From Thalassospira lucentensis MCCC 1A00383 = DSM 14000 (lineage in GTDB: Bacteria; Pseudomonadota; Alphaproteobacteria; Rhodospirillales; Thalassospiraceae), in the NCBI RefSeq assembly GCF_000421265.1, contig NZ_ATWN01000001.1, forward strand, positions 434,001 through 498,000: a DNA stretch of 64,000 nt. The letters are read 5' to 3'. A program made the position numbers and the translations under genes. Shown one piece after another: positions 8,681 through 17,385 of the stretch. Below the pieces are notes generated by a model. The model saw only the letters and a program-made list of their open reading frames with translations, did no database searches and was not told the origin of the DNA. Within the stretch, counting starts at the first letter, position 1. Every line of letters begins with the position of its first letter.

Positions 8681-9730
8681 TTACCAACTGGCCTTCGCCA
8701 CGCGGATGAAGTTTTCACCCATGATTTTATCGACATCATCAGTCGAATAGCCGGTTGCGATCAGGGCATCAGCAAGGGCTGGCAGTTTGCGCGGGTCAAA
8801 GACCGCAGCCCCGCCGGCCGCCGGACCATAGCCGCTGGCGGCTGGCCAGTAGTGGTCTTTATCCACCCCATCGGGGAAGTCATTGGTACCGGCAACCGAG
8901 GGCATGGTATCAAGCCCGATGCCGACATGATCCACACCGACCATATCAACCGCATACTTGATATGGCGGATCATGTCGGGGACTTCCGGTGCGTTCGGCG
9001 ATTTGATGAAGCGCTGGAAGCCACAAATACCAATCACGCCACCGGTGTCAGCACAGGCTTTGATTTGTTCATCATCAATGCAGCGTTCATGCCCACCCAA
9101 TGCCTTTGGGTTGGCGTGGCTGAAGACGACCGGTTTGGATGAGACCCGCATGATATCAAGCGAGCTTTGCCGCCCGGTATGCGAGCAATCCATGATCATG
9201 CCGCTAGCATTGACGGCCTTGACCATTTCAACACCCAGATCGGTTAGGAGGATGTCGGTATCATGGCAGCCGCCGGCGACCGAGTTGTTACGGTTATAGG
9301 CAAAGTGGATTTGTTTGACGCCAAGCTTGGCAAAGACTGGCACCATTTCGGGCATGTCTTGCAGCATGACGGACCCTTCAAGGTCGAACCCGACACCCAG
9401 AAGGCCTTTGGATTTGGCAATCGCCAGATCTTCAAATTTATCAATCTGCATGTATTTGTCGGGGTATGCCGCGATCTTCGCACGGAAGGCGGCGATCACA
9501 CGCAGGATATGGGCAATAGAGTTCATATCCATGCCAACATTGACGCAGACATAATCAATCTTGCCTGCGACATAGGTATCAAGCAGGTCGATCGGTGTCT
9601 TTTCGTCAAGCGGCAGGCAGGCATGCGCATCCCAAGTGAAGGCCGGGATATGCTTGCGCTGGTAATTGGTGAGGTTGCTGTCCGCGGGGGCGAAGGGCGT
9701 TGCAAAGCTGTTGGCGGTGGCGTTTGTCAT
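8681..9730 (-). CDS. peptidase M19 (membrane/renal dipeptidase) family protein with altered active-site residues
   Basis: The M19 family comprises zinc amidohydrolases that cleave dipeptides, often with a D-residue. Conserved parts are SHTG, FSHANPKAL and HVGIGLD. Two usual positions differ. The HxD zinc motif of canonical members (DGHND) reads DAHAC here, giving Cys38 where Asp is expected. The substrate-binding His of the THN segment is Tyr (FAYNRNN). The start at 9730 has GGAG 6 bases upstream; an upstream TTG extension is ignored. It has no signal peptide, unlike the mammalian enzyme. It is the last gene of the peptide-transporter operon, 11 bases after the ATPase gene, so it probably acts on the imported compound. 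The family is certain, the exact substrate unknown. Confidence 0.87.
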   Translation of the reverse strand: MTNATANSFATPFAPADSNLTNYQRKHIPAFTWDAHACLPLDEKTPIDLLDTYVAGKIDYVCVNVGMDMNSIAHILRVIAAFRAKIAAYPDKYMQIDKFEDLAIAKSKGLLGVGFDLEGSVMLQDMPEMVPVFAKLGVKQIHFAYNRNNSVAGGCHDTDILLTDLGVEMVKAVNASGMIMDCSHTGRQSSLDIMRVSSKPVVFSHANPKALGGHERCIDDEQIKACADTGGVIGICGFQRFIKSPNAPEVPDMIRHIKYAVDMVGVDHVGIGLDTMPSVAGTNDFPDGVDKDHYWPAASGYGPAAGGAAVFDPRKLPALADALIATGYSTDDVDKIMGENFIRVAKASW

Positions 9731-9741
9731 GGTATCTCCGT

Positions 9742-10506
9742 TCAGTCCCAATCAACAAAGGTGTCGACAACCGCACGGTCGTATCCGCCAGCGGCCTTAT
9801 AAAGCTGCTGCGAATAGGGGTGTTCGAGCGTGCCTTCGGCAAGTTGTCCGGCGGTGGCCCGTTCAACAATGCGGCCATGGTTCATGATGGCGATATCGTC
9901 ACACATATGCGCCACCACGGCGAGATCGTGACTGACCATGATATAGGTCAGGCCAAGATCACGGCGCAACCGGCCCAGAAGGTTGAGCACTTCTGCCTGA
10001 ATAGACACATCCAATGCCGATGTCGGTTCATCAAGCAGCAGAATTTTGGGTTCGAGAATAAGCGCACGGGCAATCGCCACACGCTGACGCTGCCCGCCGG
10101 AAAGCTGATGGGGGTAGCGGAACCGAAACGCGTTATCGAGCCCGACCTGCGTAAGGGCCTCGACCACGCGGGCATCGGAATTGCCCAGACCGTGAATATT
10201 GACCGGTTCGGTCAGAATGCGGTCAATGGTATGACGCGGATGCAGGGATCCGAATGGGTCCTGAAACACCATTTGCGCAAGGCGATAGAAATCCTTGTCG
10301 CGTTTGGGGCCAAGTTTCTTACCCTTGACTGTAATGGTGCCTTCCCAGTCATCGACAAGGCCGGTGACGGTGCGAAGGACGGTCGATTTACCCGACCCGG
10401 ATTCGCCCACCAGACCAAATGATCCGTTGGCGGGAACGCTGATATCGACGTCTTTGAGCACGTGATTGTCATCGAACCAGGCGTTGAGTTTGCTGATTTC
10501 AATCAT
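9742..10506 (-). CDS. peptide/nickel-type ABC transporter ATP-binding protein (DppF/OppF-like)
   Basis: This is one of the two ATPases that power a peptide-type importer at the cytoplasmic face of the inner membrane. Walker A is GESGSGKS (34-41), the ABC signature LSGGQ is at 135-139, and Walker B ILLLDE at 155-160 is followed by PTSALD and the switch His in MVSHDL. At 254 residues it is shorter than typical DppF (over 300) and lacks the extended C-terminal oligopeptide domain. The start at 10506 has GAGGGAT upstream. It follows the partner ATPase gene by 6 bases and precedes the dipeptidase-like gene. Confidence 0.93.
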   Translation of the reverse strand: MIEISKLNAWFDDNHVLKDVDISVPANGSFGLVGESGSGKSTVLRTVTGLVDDWEGTITVKGKKLGPKRDKDFYRLAQMVFQDPFGSLHPRHTIDRILTEPVNIHGLGNSDARVVEALTQVGLDNAFRFRYPHQLSGGQRQRVAIARALILEPKILLLDEPTSALDVSIQAEVLNLLGRLRRDLGLTYIMVSHDLAVVAHMCDDIAIMNHGRIVERATAGQLAEGTLEHPYSQQLYKAAGGYDRAVVDTFVDWD

Positions 10507-10512
10507 TTCTTT

Positions 10513-11355
10513 TTATCCCTCTGCCCAGCTTGCTTCACGTTCAAGGGTTGGCAGATCGGAATGATCCCCATCCATTTTCGGCAAGCAGTTCAAAAGGCCC
10601 TTGGTATAGGGGTGTTTGGCGTTGTGCAGTTCGGATGCCCGCAATTCTTCGACAACATGGCCCTGATACATCACCAGAACCCGGTCGCAGAAGCTTGAGA
10701 TCAGTTGCAAATCATGGCTGATGAAAATCAGTGCCATGCCACGATCGCGCACCAGATCATCCAGAATTGCCATGACCTGAAGCTGTACCGTCACATCAAG
10801 GGCCGATGTCGGTTCATCGGCAATGATCAGTTCGGGATCGGGGATCAGCATCATGGCAATCATCACGCGTTGTCCCATGCCGCCCGATGTTTCGTGCGGG
10901 TAGGCGTTAAACACCCTTTCCGGATCACGGATTTTGACGGCTTCGAGCATTTCAAGGGCGCGAAGGCGGGCTTCCTTGGCATTGACCTTATGGTGTTCGC
11001 GGTAGGCCTCGATAATCTGATCGCCAATGGTCATGACAGGATTAAGCGAATATTTCGGGTCCTGCATGATCATGGAAATGCGCGCACCACGCACCTTGCG
11101 CCATTGCTTTGGCTTCAGATTGGCAAGATCGACATCGCGGAATTGCATTTTTTCAGCCCTGATCGTGCCGTTTGCCGCCGTCAACCCAAGGATGGCGCGC
11201 CCGGTCTGGGATTTACCCGACCCGGATTCGCCAACAATGCCAAGACGTTCACGACCAAGGTCAAACGACACACCGCGCACGGCGTGGACTTTGCCCTTTG
11301 GCGTGTTGAACGTGACTTCAAGGTTTTTGACGGTCAGAAGGGTTTCGGAACTCAT
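10513..11355 (-). CDS. peptide/nickel-type ABC transporter ATP-binding protein (DppD/OppD-like)
   Basis: This is the second ATPase of the importer. Walker A is GESGSGKS (42-49), followed by a signature SGGMGQRV (replacing the usual SGGMRQRV), a Walker B ending IIADEPTSALD, and the switch His in FISHDL. The 280-residue length suits the family core, again with a short C-terminus. An upstream TTG is open at 11361, but the ATG at 11355 has GGAGGGG 7 bases upstream and is preferred. It begins 2 bases after the permease stop, indicating tight cotranslation. Confidence 0.93.
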   Translation of the reverse strand: MSSETLLTVKNLEVTFNTPKGKVHAVRGVSFDLGRERLGIVGESGSGKSQTGRAILGLTAANGTIRAEKMQFRDVDLANLKPKQWRKVRGARISMIMQDPKYSLNPVMTIGDQIIEAYREHHKVNAKEARLRALEMLEAVKIRDPERVFNAYPHETSGGMGQRVMIAMMLIPDPELIIADEPTSALDVTVQLQVMAILDDLVRDRGMALIFISHDLQLISSFCDRVLVMYQGHVVEELRASELHNAKHPYTKGLLNCLPKMDGDHSDLPTLEREASWAEG

Positions 11356-11357
11356 GA

Positions 11358-12281
11358 TCAATCCCCTCCGCGTGGATCAAGAACATCGCGCAGGCCATCA
11401 CCCAGAAGGTTGAAGCCCAGACTGACAACAAAGATGGCAAGCCCCGGAACGGTGGCAACCCACCACTGTTCAAGCAGGAACTGACGCCCATCAGACACCA
11501 TTGCCCCCCATTCAGGCATGGGCGGTTGTGCACCTAGACCGAGGAAGCCAAGACCGGCCGCAATCAGGATCATGCCGGCCATATCAAGCGTGACACGTAC
11601 GACAAGTGAGCTCATGCACATCGGTGTGATGTGACCAATGATCAGGGCAAAGTTCGAGGTGCCCTGAAGACGGGCCGCTTCGATATAGTCTTCTTTGCGC
11701 ACTGTGATGGTTTCTGCGCGTGCAATACGTGCATAGGGCGGCCATGCGGTAATCGCGATGGCAAGAATGGCGTTTTCAATCCCCGGTCCGAGTGCGGAAA
11801 CAAAGGCCAGTGCCAAAATCAGTTTCGGGAATGCTAGAAAAACGTCGGTAATGCGCATCAAGACCGCATCAATCCACCCACCAAAGAAACCGGCAGCGGT
11901 GCCGACCAGAAGGCCAAGCGGGGCGGCAGTAATGGCGACCAGCCCAACGATAAGCAGGGTATATTGTGCGCCGTAAATCAGGCGCGACAGGATATCGCGG
12001 CCCAATTGATCGGTGCCAAACCAGTGATCGCCACTGGGCGGCTGAATACGGTTGGCAAGGTTTGCGGCAAGGGGATCATAGGGGGCCAGTAGCGGGGCAA
12101 AGATTGTGACAAGGATCAGGCCAACCACAACTGAAAGGCCAATCATGGCCAGTTTGTTTTCGGAAAACTTGATCCAGCCCAGCCACGCGCGGCCACATTT
12201 GGCCTGCCAGCGTGATTGTGGAGTGTCGGATGTCAGCCACTGTTTCAGGCCGGGTTTTGCGGTGGAGATTTGTGTGGTCAT
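11358..12281 (-). CDS. peptide-type ABC transporter permease (DppC/OppC-like)
   Basis: This inner-membrane permease forms half of the importer channel. The N-terminal cytosolic segment is followed by a first membrane helix (about 46-66), the OppC-type periplasmic loop with PSGDHWFGTDQLGRDILSR, and further helices. The EAA loop that contacts the ATPases is EAARLQGTSNFALIIGHITP. The C-terminus LGDGLRDVLDPR is typical of the family. It starts 4 bases after the DppB-like gene ends, and the ATPase gene follows within 2 bases. Confidence 0.94.
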   Translation of the reverse strand: MTTQISTAKPGLKQWLTSDTPQSRWQAKCGRAWLGWIKFSENKLAMIGLSVVVGLILVTIFAPLLAPYDPLAANLANRIQPPSGDHWFGTDQLGRDILSRLIYGAQYTLLIVGLVAITAAPLGLLVGTAAGFFGGWIDAVLMRITDVFLAFPKLILALAFVSALGPGIENAILAIAITAWPPYARIARAETITVRKEDYIEAARLQGTSNFALIIGHITPMCMSSLVVRVTLDMAGMILIAAGLGFLGLGAQPPMPEWGAMVSDGRQFLLEQWWVATVPGLAIFVVSLGFNLLGDGLRDVLDPRGGD

Positions 12282-12285
12282 GGGG

Positions 12286-13353
12286 TTATCTCCGTGCCCG
12301 TGGGTCGAGGAAGCGATAGAGCACGTCAGACAGCATGTTCACGCTGATAAAGACGGCCCCCACGACAACAGTTCCACCCAGAACCGCATTCATATCGGCA
12401 TTGAGCAGTGAATTGGTGATGTACAGACCAAGACCGGGCCAGGCAAAGATGATTTCGGTCAAAACCGATCCTTCGAGCAGGTTGGCATAGGATAGCGCAA
12501 TCACGGTGACCAGTGGGACCATGACGTTGCCCAGCGCATGGCGCCAGATGATGCGATGTTCGGAGATGCCTTTGACCCGTGCGGTCAGAATGTATTCCTG
12601 ACTGAGCTGTTCCAGCATGAAGGATCGGGTCATGCGGGCAATATAAGCCAGCGAGAAATAGGCAAGGATGGATGCAGGCAGAATGATATGTGACACCGCA
12701 TTCCAGAACAGATCCATGTCGCCTTCGATCAGGGTGTCGACCAGCATCAAACCGGTAGTCGGTTCGATGAAATCGACATAAAATGCATCAAGGCGCCCCG
12801 GACCAGCAACCCAGTCAAGTTTCATATAGAAAACCAGAAGCCCCATAAGGCCAAGCCAGAAGATCGGCATCGAATAACCGGCAAGGCCAATGACGCGGAC
12901 AACGTGATCGGGCCATTTTCCCTTGTTGATGGCGGCAAAAACACCCGCCGGGATGCCCAGAATGACACCGATAATGGTGGCTATGGTGGCAAGTTCGAGG
13001 GTGGCGGGGAAAACGCGTTTGATGTCTTCAAGGACAGGATTGGAGGTTAAAACAGACCGGCCAAAATCGCCTTGAAGGATATTGGAAATATAAATAAAGA
13101 ATTGCTGCCAAAGGGGCAGGTTAAGGCCCATTTCTTCGCGCACGCGGTCATAGACGGCTTGCGGGGCACGGTCGCCAACGGCGGCCAGAACCGGATCAAT
13201 TGGCAGAACGCGGCCAATCAGGAATGTGACCAGAAGCAGACCAAAGAATGTAATGGCCAGCGAAAAAACAAGGCGCAGGAGGCTTCCTGCCTTGCCAGAA
13301 GAGAGACGGGCGCGTGTGCGCCCGTCCCGGTTTTTGCGTGTAACAGCGGACAT
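12286..13353 (-). CDS. peptide-type ABC transporter permease (DppB/OppB-like)
   Basis: This is the partner inner-membrane permease, 355 residues with about six membrane helices. A basic N-terminal tail of about 25 residues precedes the first helix. The family's EAA loop appears as ILTARVKGISEHRIIWRHAL, and the C-terminus NMLSDVLYRFLDPRARR is typical of DppB. It lies 27 bases after the binding-protein gene and 4 bases before the DppC-like gene in the same minus-strand operon. Confidence 0.93.
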   Translation of the reverse strand: MSAVTRKNRDGRTRARLSSGKAGSLLRLVFSLAITFFGLLLVTFLIGRVLPIDPVLAAVGDRAPQAVYDRVREEMGLNLPLWQQFFIYISNILQGDFGRSVLTSNPVLEDIKRVFPATLELATIATIIGVILGIPAGVFAAINKGKWPDHVVRVIGLAGYSMPIFWLGLMGLLVFYMKLDWVAGPGRLDAFYVDFIEPTTGLMLVDTLIEGDMDLFWNAVSHIILPASILAYFSLAYIARMTRSFMLEQLSQEYILTARVKGISEHRIIWRHALGNVMVPLVTVIALSYANLLEGSVLTEIIFAWPGLGLYITNSLLNADMNAVLGGTVVVGAVFISVNMLSDVLYRFLDPRARR

Positions 13354-13380
13354 TACGACCGTTGTCTCCTTCGTCGAAAA

Positions 13381-14970
13381 TTAGTCTTTGGTGACAAAGC
13401 GATAACTGTTGTTATCGAACGACGGAGCCAGGACGAGGTTGTTGACATTCTTGCGCATGGAAGCAATTTCAGTTTCCTGGAACATGATCACAAATGGACC
13501 ATCCTCAAGCACCTTTTTCTGCAGATCAACATACATTTCTGCACGTTTGTCTCCATCACGCTCTAGAATGGCTTGGTCAACTTCGTCAGTCAGGGGGCCG
13601 GGATTCCATGAGTTGCGCCAAGTTAGAGGCTTTGCAGTTGCATCGTCGGAATTATCCGGATTCCAAGCAAAGGTCGATGCATTGGTTTGCGGATCCTGAT
13701 AATCCGGGGACCAGCGACCGATATAGATATCGTGCTGACGTGCGCGGTATTTGGTCAGGGTCTGTTTGCCATCGCCCGGAATGATTTCCAGATTGATGCC
13801 CACCTGCGCCCAGGTTGCCTGGATCGACTGTGCCATCGCCATGATCGATGTGGTGTTCCGTGTATCCATGGTGACACTGAACCCATCGGCAAGGCCTGCT
13901 TCGGCCAACAGCGATTTGGCTTTTTCGATGTTCAGGTCGTATGGGTTTTCGTTATATGCCCCAAGGAAACCTTCGGGCAGGAATGCCTGATGGATTTGGG
14001 AACGACCCGCGAGGATGGTTTCAGAAATACCCTTGTAATCGACAAGGTATTTCAGCGCTTCGCGGACCTTCGGATTAGACAGATACTCATTTTTTTGCGA
14101 CAGGCCAAGATACCAAAGCGCACCTTTGCCCTTTGACATGATCTTGATGTCGTCATCACCCTTGATTGATGCCAACTGATCGGCTTCAAGGTTACGGGCA
14201 ATATCAATATCACCTTTCTCCAGAAGCAACTGCTGGGATGCGGCTTCTTTGACGTTGCGGATGATGACGCGCTTCATTTCCGGCACACCATCCCAGTAAT
14301 TTTCATTTGCCGTCAGGCTGAGGCTTTGTCCGGCAGTCCATTTGTTCAATGCGAATGGACCCGAACCAGCATAGTTGGTTTTCATCCAGTCTGCCCCAAG
14401 ATCACCATCGACTTCGTGAGCGAGGACTTCTTTCTTATCGACAACAGAACCAATACCTGCGGTCAGGCAATAGAGGACGAAACTTGGTGCATAAGGCTTG
14501 TCGAGTTCCATGACCAGCGTTGATGCGTCGGTCGCATAGATTTTTTCTTTGACGTTGTCCGGGGTAAGGCCGAACTGACCAAGAATAAAGGCCGGTGAGC
14601 CGTCAAGAAGCACCACGCGCTGTAACGAGAAAGCGGCGTCTTCGGCAGTCAGGTCGTTGCCCGAAGCGAATTTGATGCCATCACGGACTTTAAAGGTGAA
14701 GGTTTTGCCATCTTCTGAAACATCCCAGCTTTCAGCGATGACGCCATAGATTTTTGACACGTCGTCATTATCGTACCCGATCAGCCGATCATAGGTATTG
14801 CCGGCATATTCCAAACCGGTGAATTCGAACATCTGGGCCGGATCAAGCGTGATCATGTCATCAATGGCAAAGGCCATGACTAGTGCGTTTTTCGGCGTGT
14901 CGGCCTGTGCTGCCAATGGCGTCGTTATGAGCGCGGTCCCCATGACCAGCCCTGCAATAAATTTGCGCAT
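13381..14970 (-). CDS. peptide-type ABC transporter periplasmic solute-binding protein (SBP family 5)
   Basis: This periplasmic receptor delivers its ligand to the DppBC-like permease. From the ATG at 14970 it is 529 residues with a clear Sec signal peptide (MRKFIAGLVMG to PLAAQA, cleavage near residue 22). GGGAGG lies 6 bases upstream; a 56-codon extension upstream lacks coding character. Family-5 features include the FEFTGLEYAGNTYDRLIGY region and TFTFKVRDGIKFASG. It is the first gene of the operon binding protein-permease-permease-ATPase-ATPase-M19 enzyme. The ligand is probably a peptide or peptide-like compound, suggested by the M19 enzyme at the end of the operon. Confidence 0.94.
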   Translation of the reverse strand: MRKFIAGLVMGTALITTPLAAQADTPKNALVMAFAIDDMITLDPAQMFEFTGLEYAGNTYDRLIGYDNDDVSKIYGVIAESWDVSEDGKTFTFKVRDGIKFASGNDLTAEDAAFSLQRVVLLDGSPAFILGQFGLTPDNVKEKIYATDASTLVMELDKPYAPSFVLYCLTAGIGSVVDKKEVLAHEVDGDLGADWMKTNYAGSGPFALNKWTAGQSLSLTANENYWDGVPEMKRVIIRNVKEAASQQLLLEKGDIDIARNLEADQLASIKGDDDIKIMSKGKGALWYLGLSQKNEYLSNPKVREALKYLVDYKGISETILAGRSQIHQAFLPEGFLGAYNENPYDLNIEKAKSLLAEAGLADGFSVTMDTRNTTSIMAMAQSIQATWAQVGINLEIIPGDGKQTLTKYRARQHDIYIGRWSPDYQDPQTNASTFAWNPDNSDDATAKPLTWRNSWNPGPLTDEVDQAILERDGDKRAEMYVDLQKKVLEDGPFVIMFQETEIASMRKNVNNLVLAPSFDNNSYRFVTKD

Positions 14971-15335
14971 GATGCGCCTCCCGTTTTGTTGTTGTGGGAC
15001 AGCAGGCCTGAGCAATGCGTGTTTCAGACACCAGCATGAAACTGTATCTGAAAAATTCACATCACCTGAAAGTGGGGCGGCCTGCAAGATCGTTGTCTGT
15101 TGTTCGCGAAGCTGAGCATAAATTATACGATTAATCAATGACCAGACGGTCAGGATTGCCTAAATTCCACGCAATGGCGGTGTGAATTCAGATGTGTTCG
15201 CGTATCAGTTGTGAATTTCGGGCGTTTGGGCCCGTAAAGGACAGACACAAAAAATGAGGGCCGTCGGGAAGAGGGGATTCAGACACAAAAAAAGCCGCTT
15301 TTGAAAAGCGACTTTTGCATACTCTTGAAAAAGAG
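14971..15335. other. upstream region of the transporter operon, up to the first tRNA-Asp gene
   Basis: These 365 bases contain no credible gene. On the minus strand a perfect TATAAT (15127-15122) lies about 150 bases before the binding-protein start and may be its -10 element, although no good -35 is visible at the usual distance. The terminator of the first tRNA-Asp gene is at 15286-15317. Confidence 0.45.
15286..15317 (-). terminator. terminator of the first tRNA-Asp gene
   Basis: On the minus strand a stem made of GTCGCTTTT and AAAAGCGGC is followed by a run of seven T. It lies about 20 bases beyond the 3' end of the tRNA gene at 15336. It differs from the terminators of the other two tRNA copies. 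Confidence 0.7.
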
Positions 15336-15412
<77 letters not shown>

Positions 15413-15428
15413 GCGGTGTGTGGCGCGG

Positions 15429-15457
15429 TTTATATAAATACCGCTGTCTGCTGGCAA
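15429..15457 (-). promoter_or_regulatory. sigma-70 promoter of tRNA-Asp copy 1
   Basis: On the minus strand TTGCCA (-35), 17 bases, then TATAAA (-10), followed by the GC-rich stretch CCGCGCC. A GC-rich discriminator is typical of stable-RNA promoters under stringent control. The -10 is 17 bases from the tRNA 5' end. Confidence 0.8.
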
Positions 15458-15536
15458 GTGTTTTCTGGCCGAAATTTCAAAGAAAAACAACGCCGACACT
15501 TTTGGTGTGATCAGGCGCATGAAATCGGCCAAAAAC

Positions 15537-15573
15537 AAAAAAGCACCAGCGGTAAAACCGTGGTGCTTTTTTG
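15537..15573 (-). terminator. terminator of tRNA-Asp copy 2
   Basis: A stem AGCACCA/TGGTGCT extended by CGGT/ACCG closes on AAA; A and T runs flank it. On the minus strand it lies about 25 bases after the tRNA 3' end. The same structure recurs at 15982-16017. Confidence 0.8.
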
Positions 15574-15595
15574 TTTCATTCCCATTGGGAGGGAA

Positions 15596-15672
<77 letters not shown>

Positions 15673-15688
15673 ATGGTGTGTGGCGCGG

Positions 15689-15717
15689 TTTATATAAGCG
15701 GCAGTGCGCTGTGGCAA
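15689..15717 (-). promoter_or_regulatory. sigma-70 promoter of tRNA-Asp copy 2
   Basis: TTGCCA, 17 bases, TATAAA on the minus strand, then the same GC-rich discriminator CCGCGCC as the other two copies. The spacer differs from that of copy 3 at only two positions. Confidence 0.8.
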
Positions 15718-15981
15718 GGGCTTTTTTGCAAAAAAATGAACCTTGCAGGCCCTGTTCCGGAGTTTCGTGGAAATATTTCTTTGTTTCAATGTGTTATGGG
15801 CCAAAATTGCGTGGCGAATTTTGTGTGTTTTAGAAGGTCAGATTGCGTGGATTAAGGAAGCTATCGCAGGGGATGAAAAGCCACGATCGACCATATGTGA
15901 TGTCGCCTTGAACGCGCGCAGGGGGATTTGGTGCGGAAGGGGATCAATGCTGCAAAGAGCCGTCGTCAGGCATTGAAAAAC

Positions 15982-16017
15982 AAAAAAGCACCAGCGGTAA
16001 AACCGAGGTGCTTTTTT
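15982..16017 (-). terminator. terminator of tRNA-Asp copy 3
   Basis: Same structure as at 15537-15573: AGCACC and GGTGCT arms plus CGGT/ACCG, flanked by A and T runs. One base in the stem differs from the copy-2 terminator. Confidence 0.8.
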
Positions 16018-16040
16018 GTTTCATTCCCATTGGGAGGGAA

Positions 16041-16117
<77 letters not shown>

Positions 16118-16133
16118 ATGGTGTGTGGCGCGG

Positions 16134-16162
16134 TTTATATAAGTGGCTGTGCGCTGTGGCAA
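16134..16162 (-). promoter_or_regulatory. sigma-70 promoter of tRNA-Asp copy 3
   Basis: TTGCCA, 17-base spacer, TATAAA on the minus strand, followed by the CCGCGCC discriminator, at the same distance from the tRNA as in the other two copies. Confidence 0.8.
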
Positions 16163-16338
16163 GGGCTTTTTGAGTGCGAAAAGTAATTTTCTTTACCGTA
16201 TCGCTCAAAAGTTTAACCCGGCCCGTGAAATGCGCCTTCGCCGTTTCTGGTGCGCCAGTCCAGACAATTATTTATAGCGTAGAGTAAGATGATTGATTGC
16301 GTGTCACGGCGGTCAATATTGCTTTGCCCGCCGGATCG

Positions 16339-16893
16339 TTATTCGCGCGGCAGCTCATATCGTTCAGCAAGTTTGGTCAGGGCGGCAACGGTGGCTTGTT
16401 CCACAGTTGTGCCAAACCCGGTGACGCGGCTTGCCAGAATGACATAGAGAGAATCAATATGAAGCTGCGACACAAGAAGCTGTTTTTCGTTTGCAGTTGT
16501 CCTGTCCGCGACGAAGCTTTCCATTGATTTTGCAATCTGGGTCATCAGTGGATACTGGAACGTCCCTCCAAGGGCCTTTACCGAATAGGCAAGGTCACCG
16601 CAGGCCGCAACAGCCTCCGGGCGCTTGGATTTATCGCCCAGCGCGCCGATGACAATTTTTCGGCAATCCATAAGTTCCTTGCCGACGTCGCGCACAAAGG
16701 TCTCTGTGCTGCGCTGAACAACATTTTCGAGCTCTTCGAGCTGTTCGGGGGACAAATTAATGTCGAATCCCTTGACGAAATTTACAGCACGCCGCTTCAG
16801 GTCTGTCTGAGCCGGGATGATCTGTACGTTTTTCTTTTTCTTCGGTTCTTCTGGTGTCACGATTGCTCCGCTTCCCCAGTCATAATGTGTCAT
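16339..16893 (-). CDS. HPt-like protein lacking the phosphoacceptor histidine (probable)
   Basis: A 184-residue cytosolic protein, almost wholly helical after a disordered, Lys-rich N-terminus (residues 1-30). The segment at 100-127 (AYSVKALGGTFQYP, then a helix ending in SMESF) follows the pattern of histidine phosphotransfer domains, where AHxLKG is followed by a Gly-containing turn and a second helix ending in Glu. The expected His is Tyr103 (codon TAT), so phosphotransfer by the usual chemistry is not possible. It starts 3 bases after the receiver gene stops, so the pair forms an operon. The HPt assignment is pattern-based inference; the fold could be another helical bundle. Confidence 0.6.
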   Translation of the reverse strand: MTHYDWGSGAIVTPEEPKKKKNVQIIPAQTDLKRRAVNFVKGFDINLSPEQLEELENVVQRSTETFVRDVGKELMDCRKIVIGALGDKSKRPEAVAACGDLAYSVKALGGTFQYPLMTQIAKSMESFVADRTTANEKQLLVSQLHIDSLYVILASRVTGFGTTVEQATVAALTKLAERYELPRE

Positions 16894-16896
16894 CCG

Positions 16897-17385
16897 TTAC
16901 AGTTCCCTTCGGTCAGGGCCATCGAATTGTACCTGTCGACGGCGCCGATCGGGACCAAAATACGTTCCGGTATTAATGAAACGTCGTGGTCGCGCGATGA
17001 CCGAAACCAAGCGACTGTACAGTGCCTTGGCATTGAAGGGTTTTGCAAGAAATTCTGTAATTCCAAGATCACGTGCTGTCGTCACATACTTCATTTCTGA
17101 ATGTGCGGTCAGCATGATCACGGGGATAAAGCGGTTTGGTGAGTTGGTCGAATTGCGCATGACATCAAGGAATTCCAGTCCGTCCATGCCGCGCAACCGC
17201 CATTCGCAGACAACAATGTCAATTTGCTCGCGGCGTAGCACGTCAAAGGCGTCATTGGGCTTCTTAACCCGCTGAATATGACTGGCACCAAGATATGCGA
17301 GGGTATCATACACAACCTGTGCTGAAATCTTATCCCCGTCTACAATCAGAAAACTGATTTTACTAAAGTCGATTTTTGCGTTCAT
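16897..17385 (-). CDS. atypical response regulator: receiver domain with Glu in place of the phosphoacceptor Asp
   Basis: A stand-alone receiver domain plus a short tail, with no output domain. The acidic pocket (IVDGD, D16 and D18), the conserved Thr (T93, MLTAH) and Lys (K115, LAKPF) are present. The phosphoacceptor position in VVCEWRLRGMDG is Glu61 (codon GAA), where typical receivers have Asp, which often mimics a permanently active state. The tail carries FGPDRRRR and GPDRREL, an Arg-rich motif I associate with alphaproteobacterial receivers. The ATG at 17385 gives the compact receiver; nine more codons are open upstream without a ribosome-binding site. It is the first gene of a two-gene operon with the HPt-like protein. 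Confidence 0.85.
   Translation of the reverse strand: MNAKIDFSKISFLIVDGDKISAQVVYDTLAYLGASHIQRVKKPNDAFDVLRREQIDIVVCEWRLRGMDGLEFLDVMRNSTNSPNRFIPVIMLTAHSEMKYVTTARDLGITEFLAKPFNAKALYSRLVSVIARPRRFINTGTYFGPDRRRRQVQFDGPDRREL

Larger units (their letters stand above)
15673..16040. other. spacer between tRNA-Asp copies 2 and 3
   Basis: These 368 bases hold the promoter of copy 2 (15689-15717) and the terminator of copy 3 (15982-16017). The middle 260 bases contain no coding frame with a ribosome-binding site and no recognisable element. Confidence 0.5.

Noticed and set aside
10705..11484. 259-codon plus-strand open frame opposite the transporter ATPase and permease genes
   Set aside because: Crosses two real genes on the other strand and has no motif of its own.
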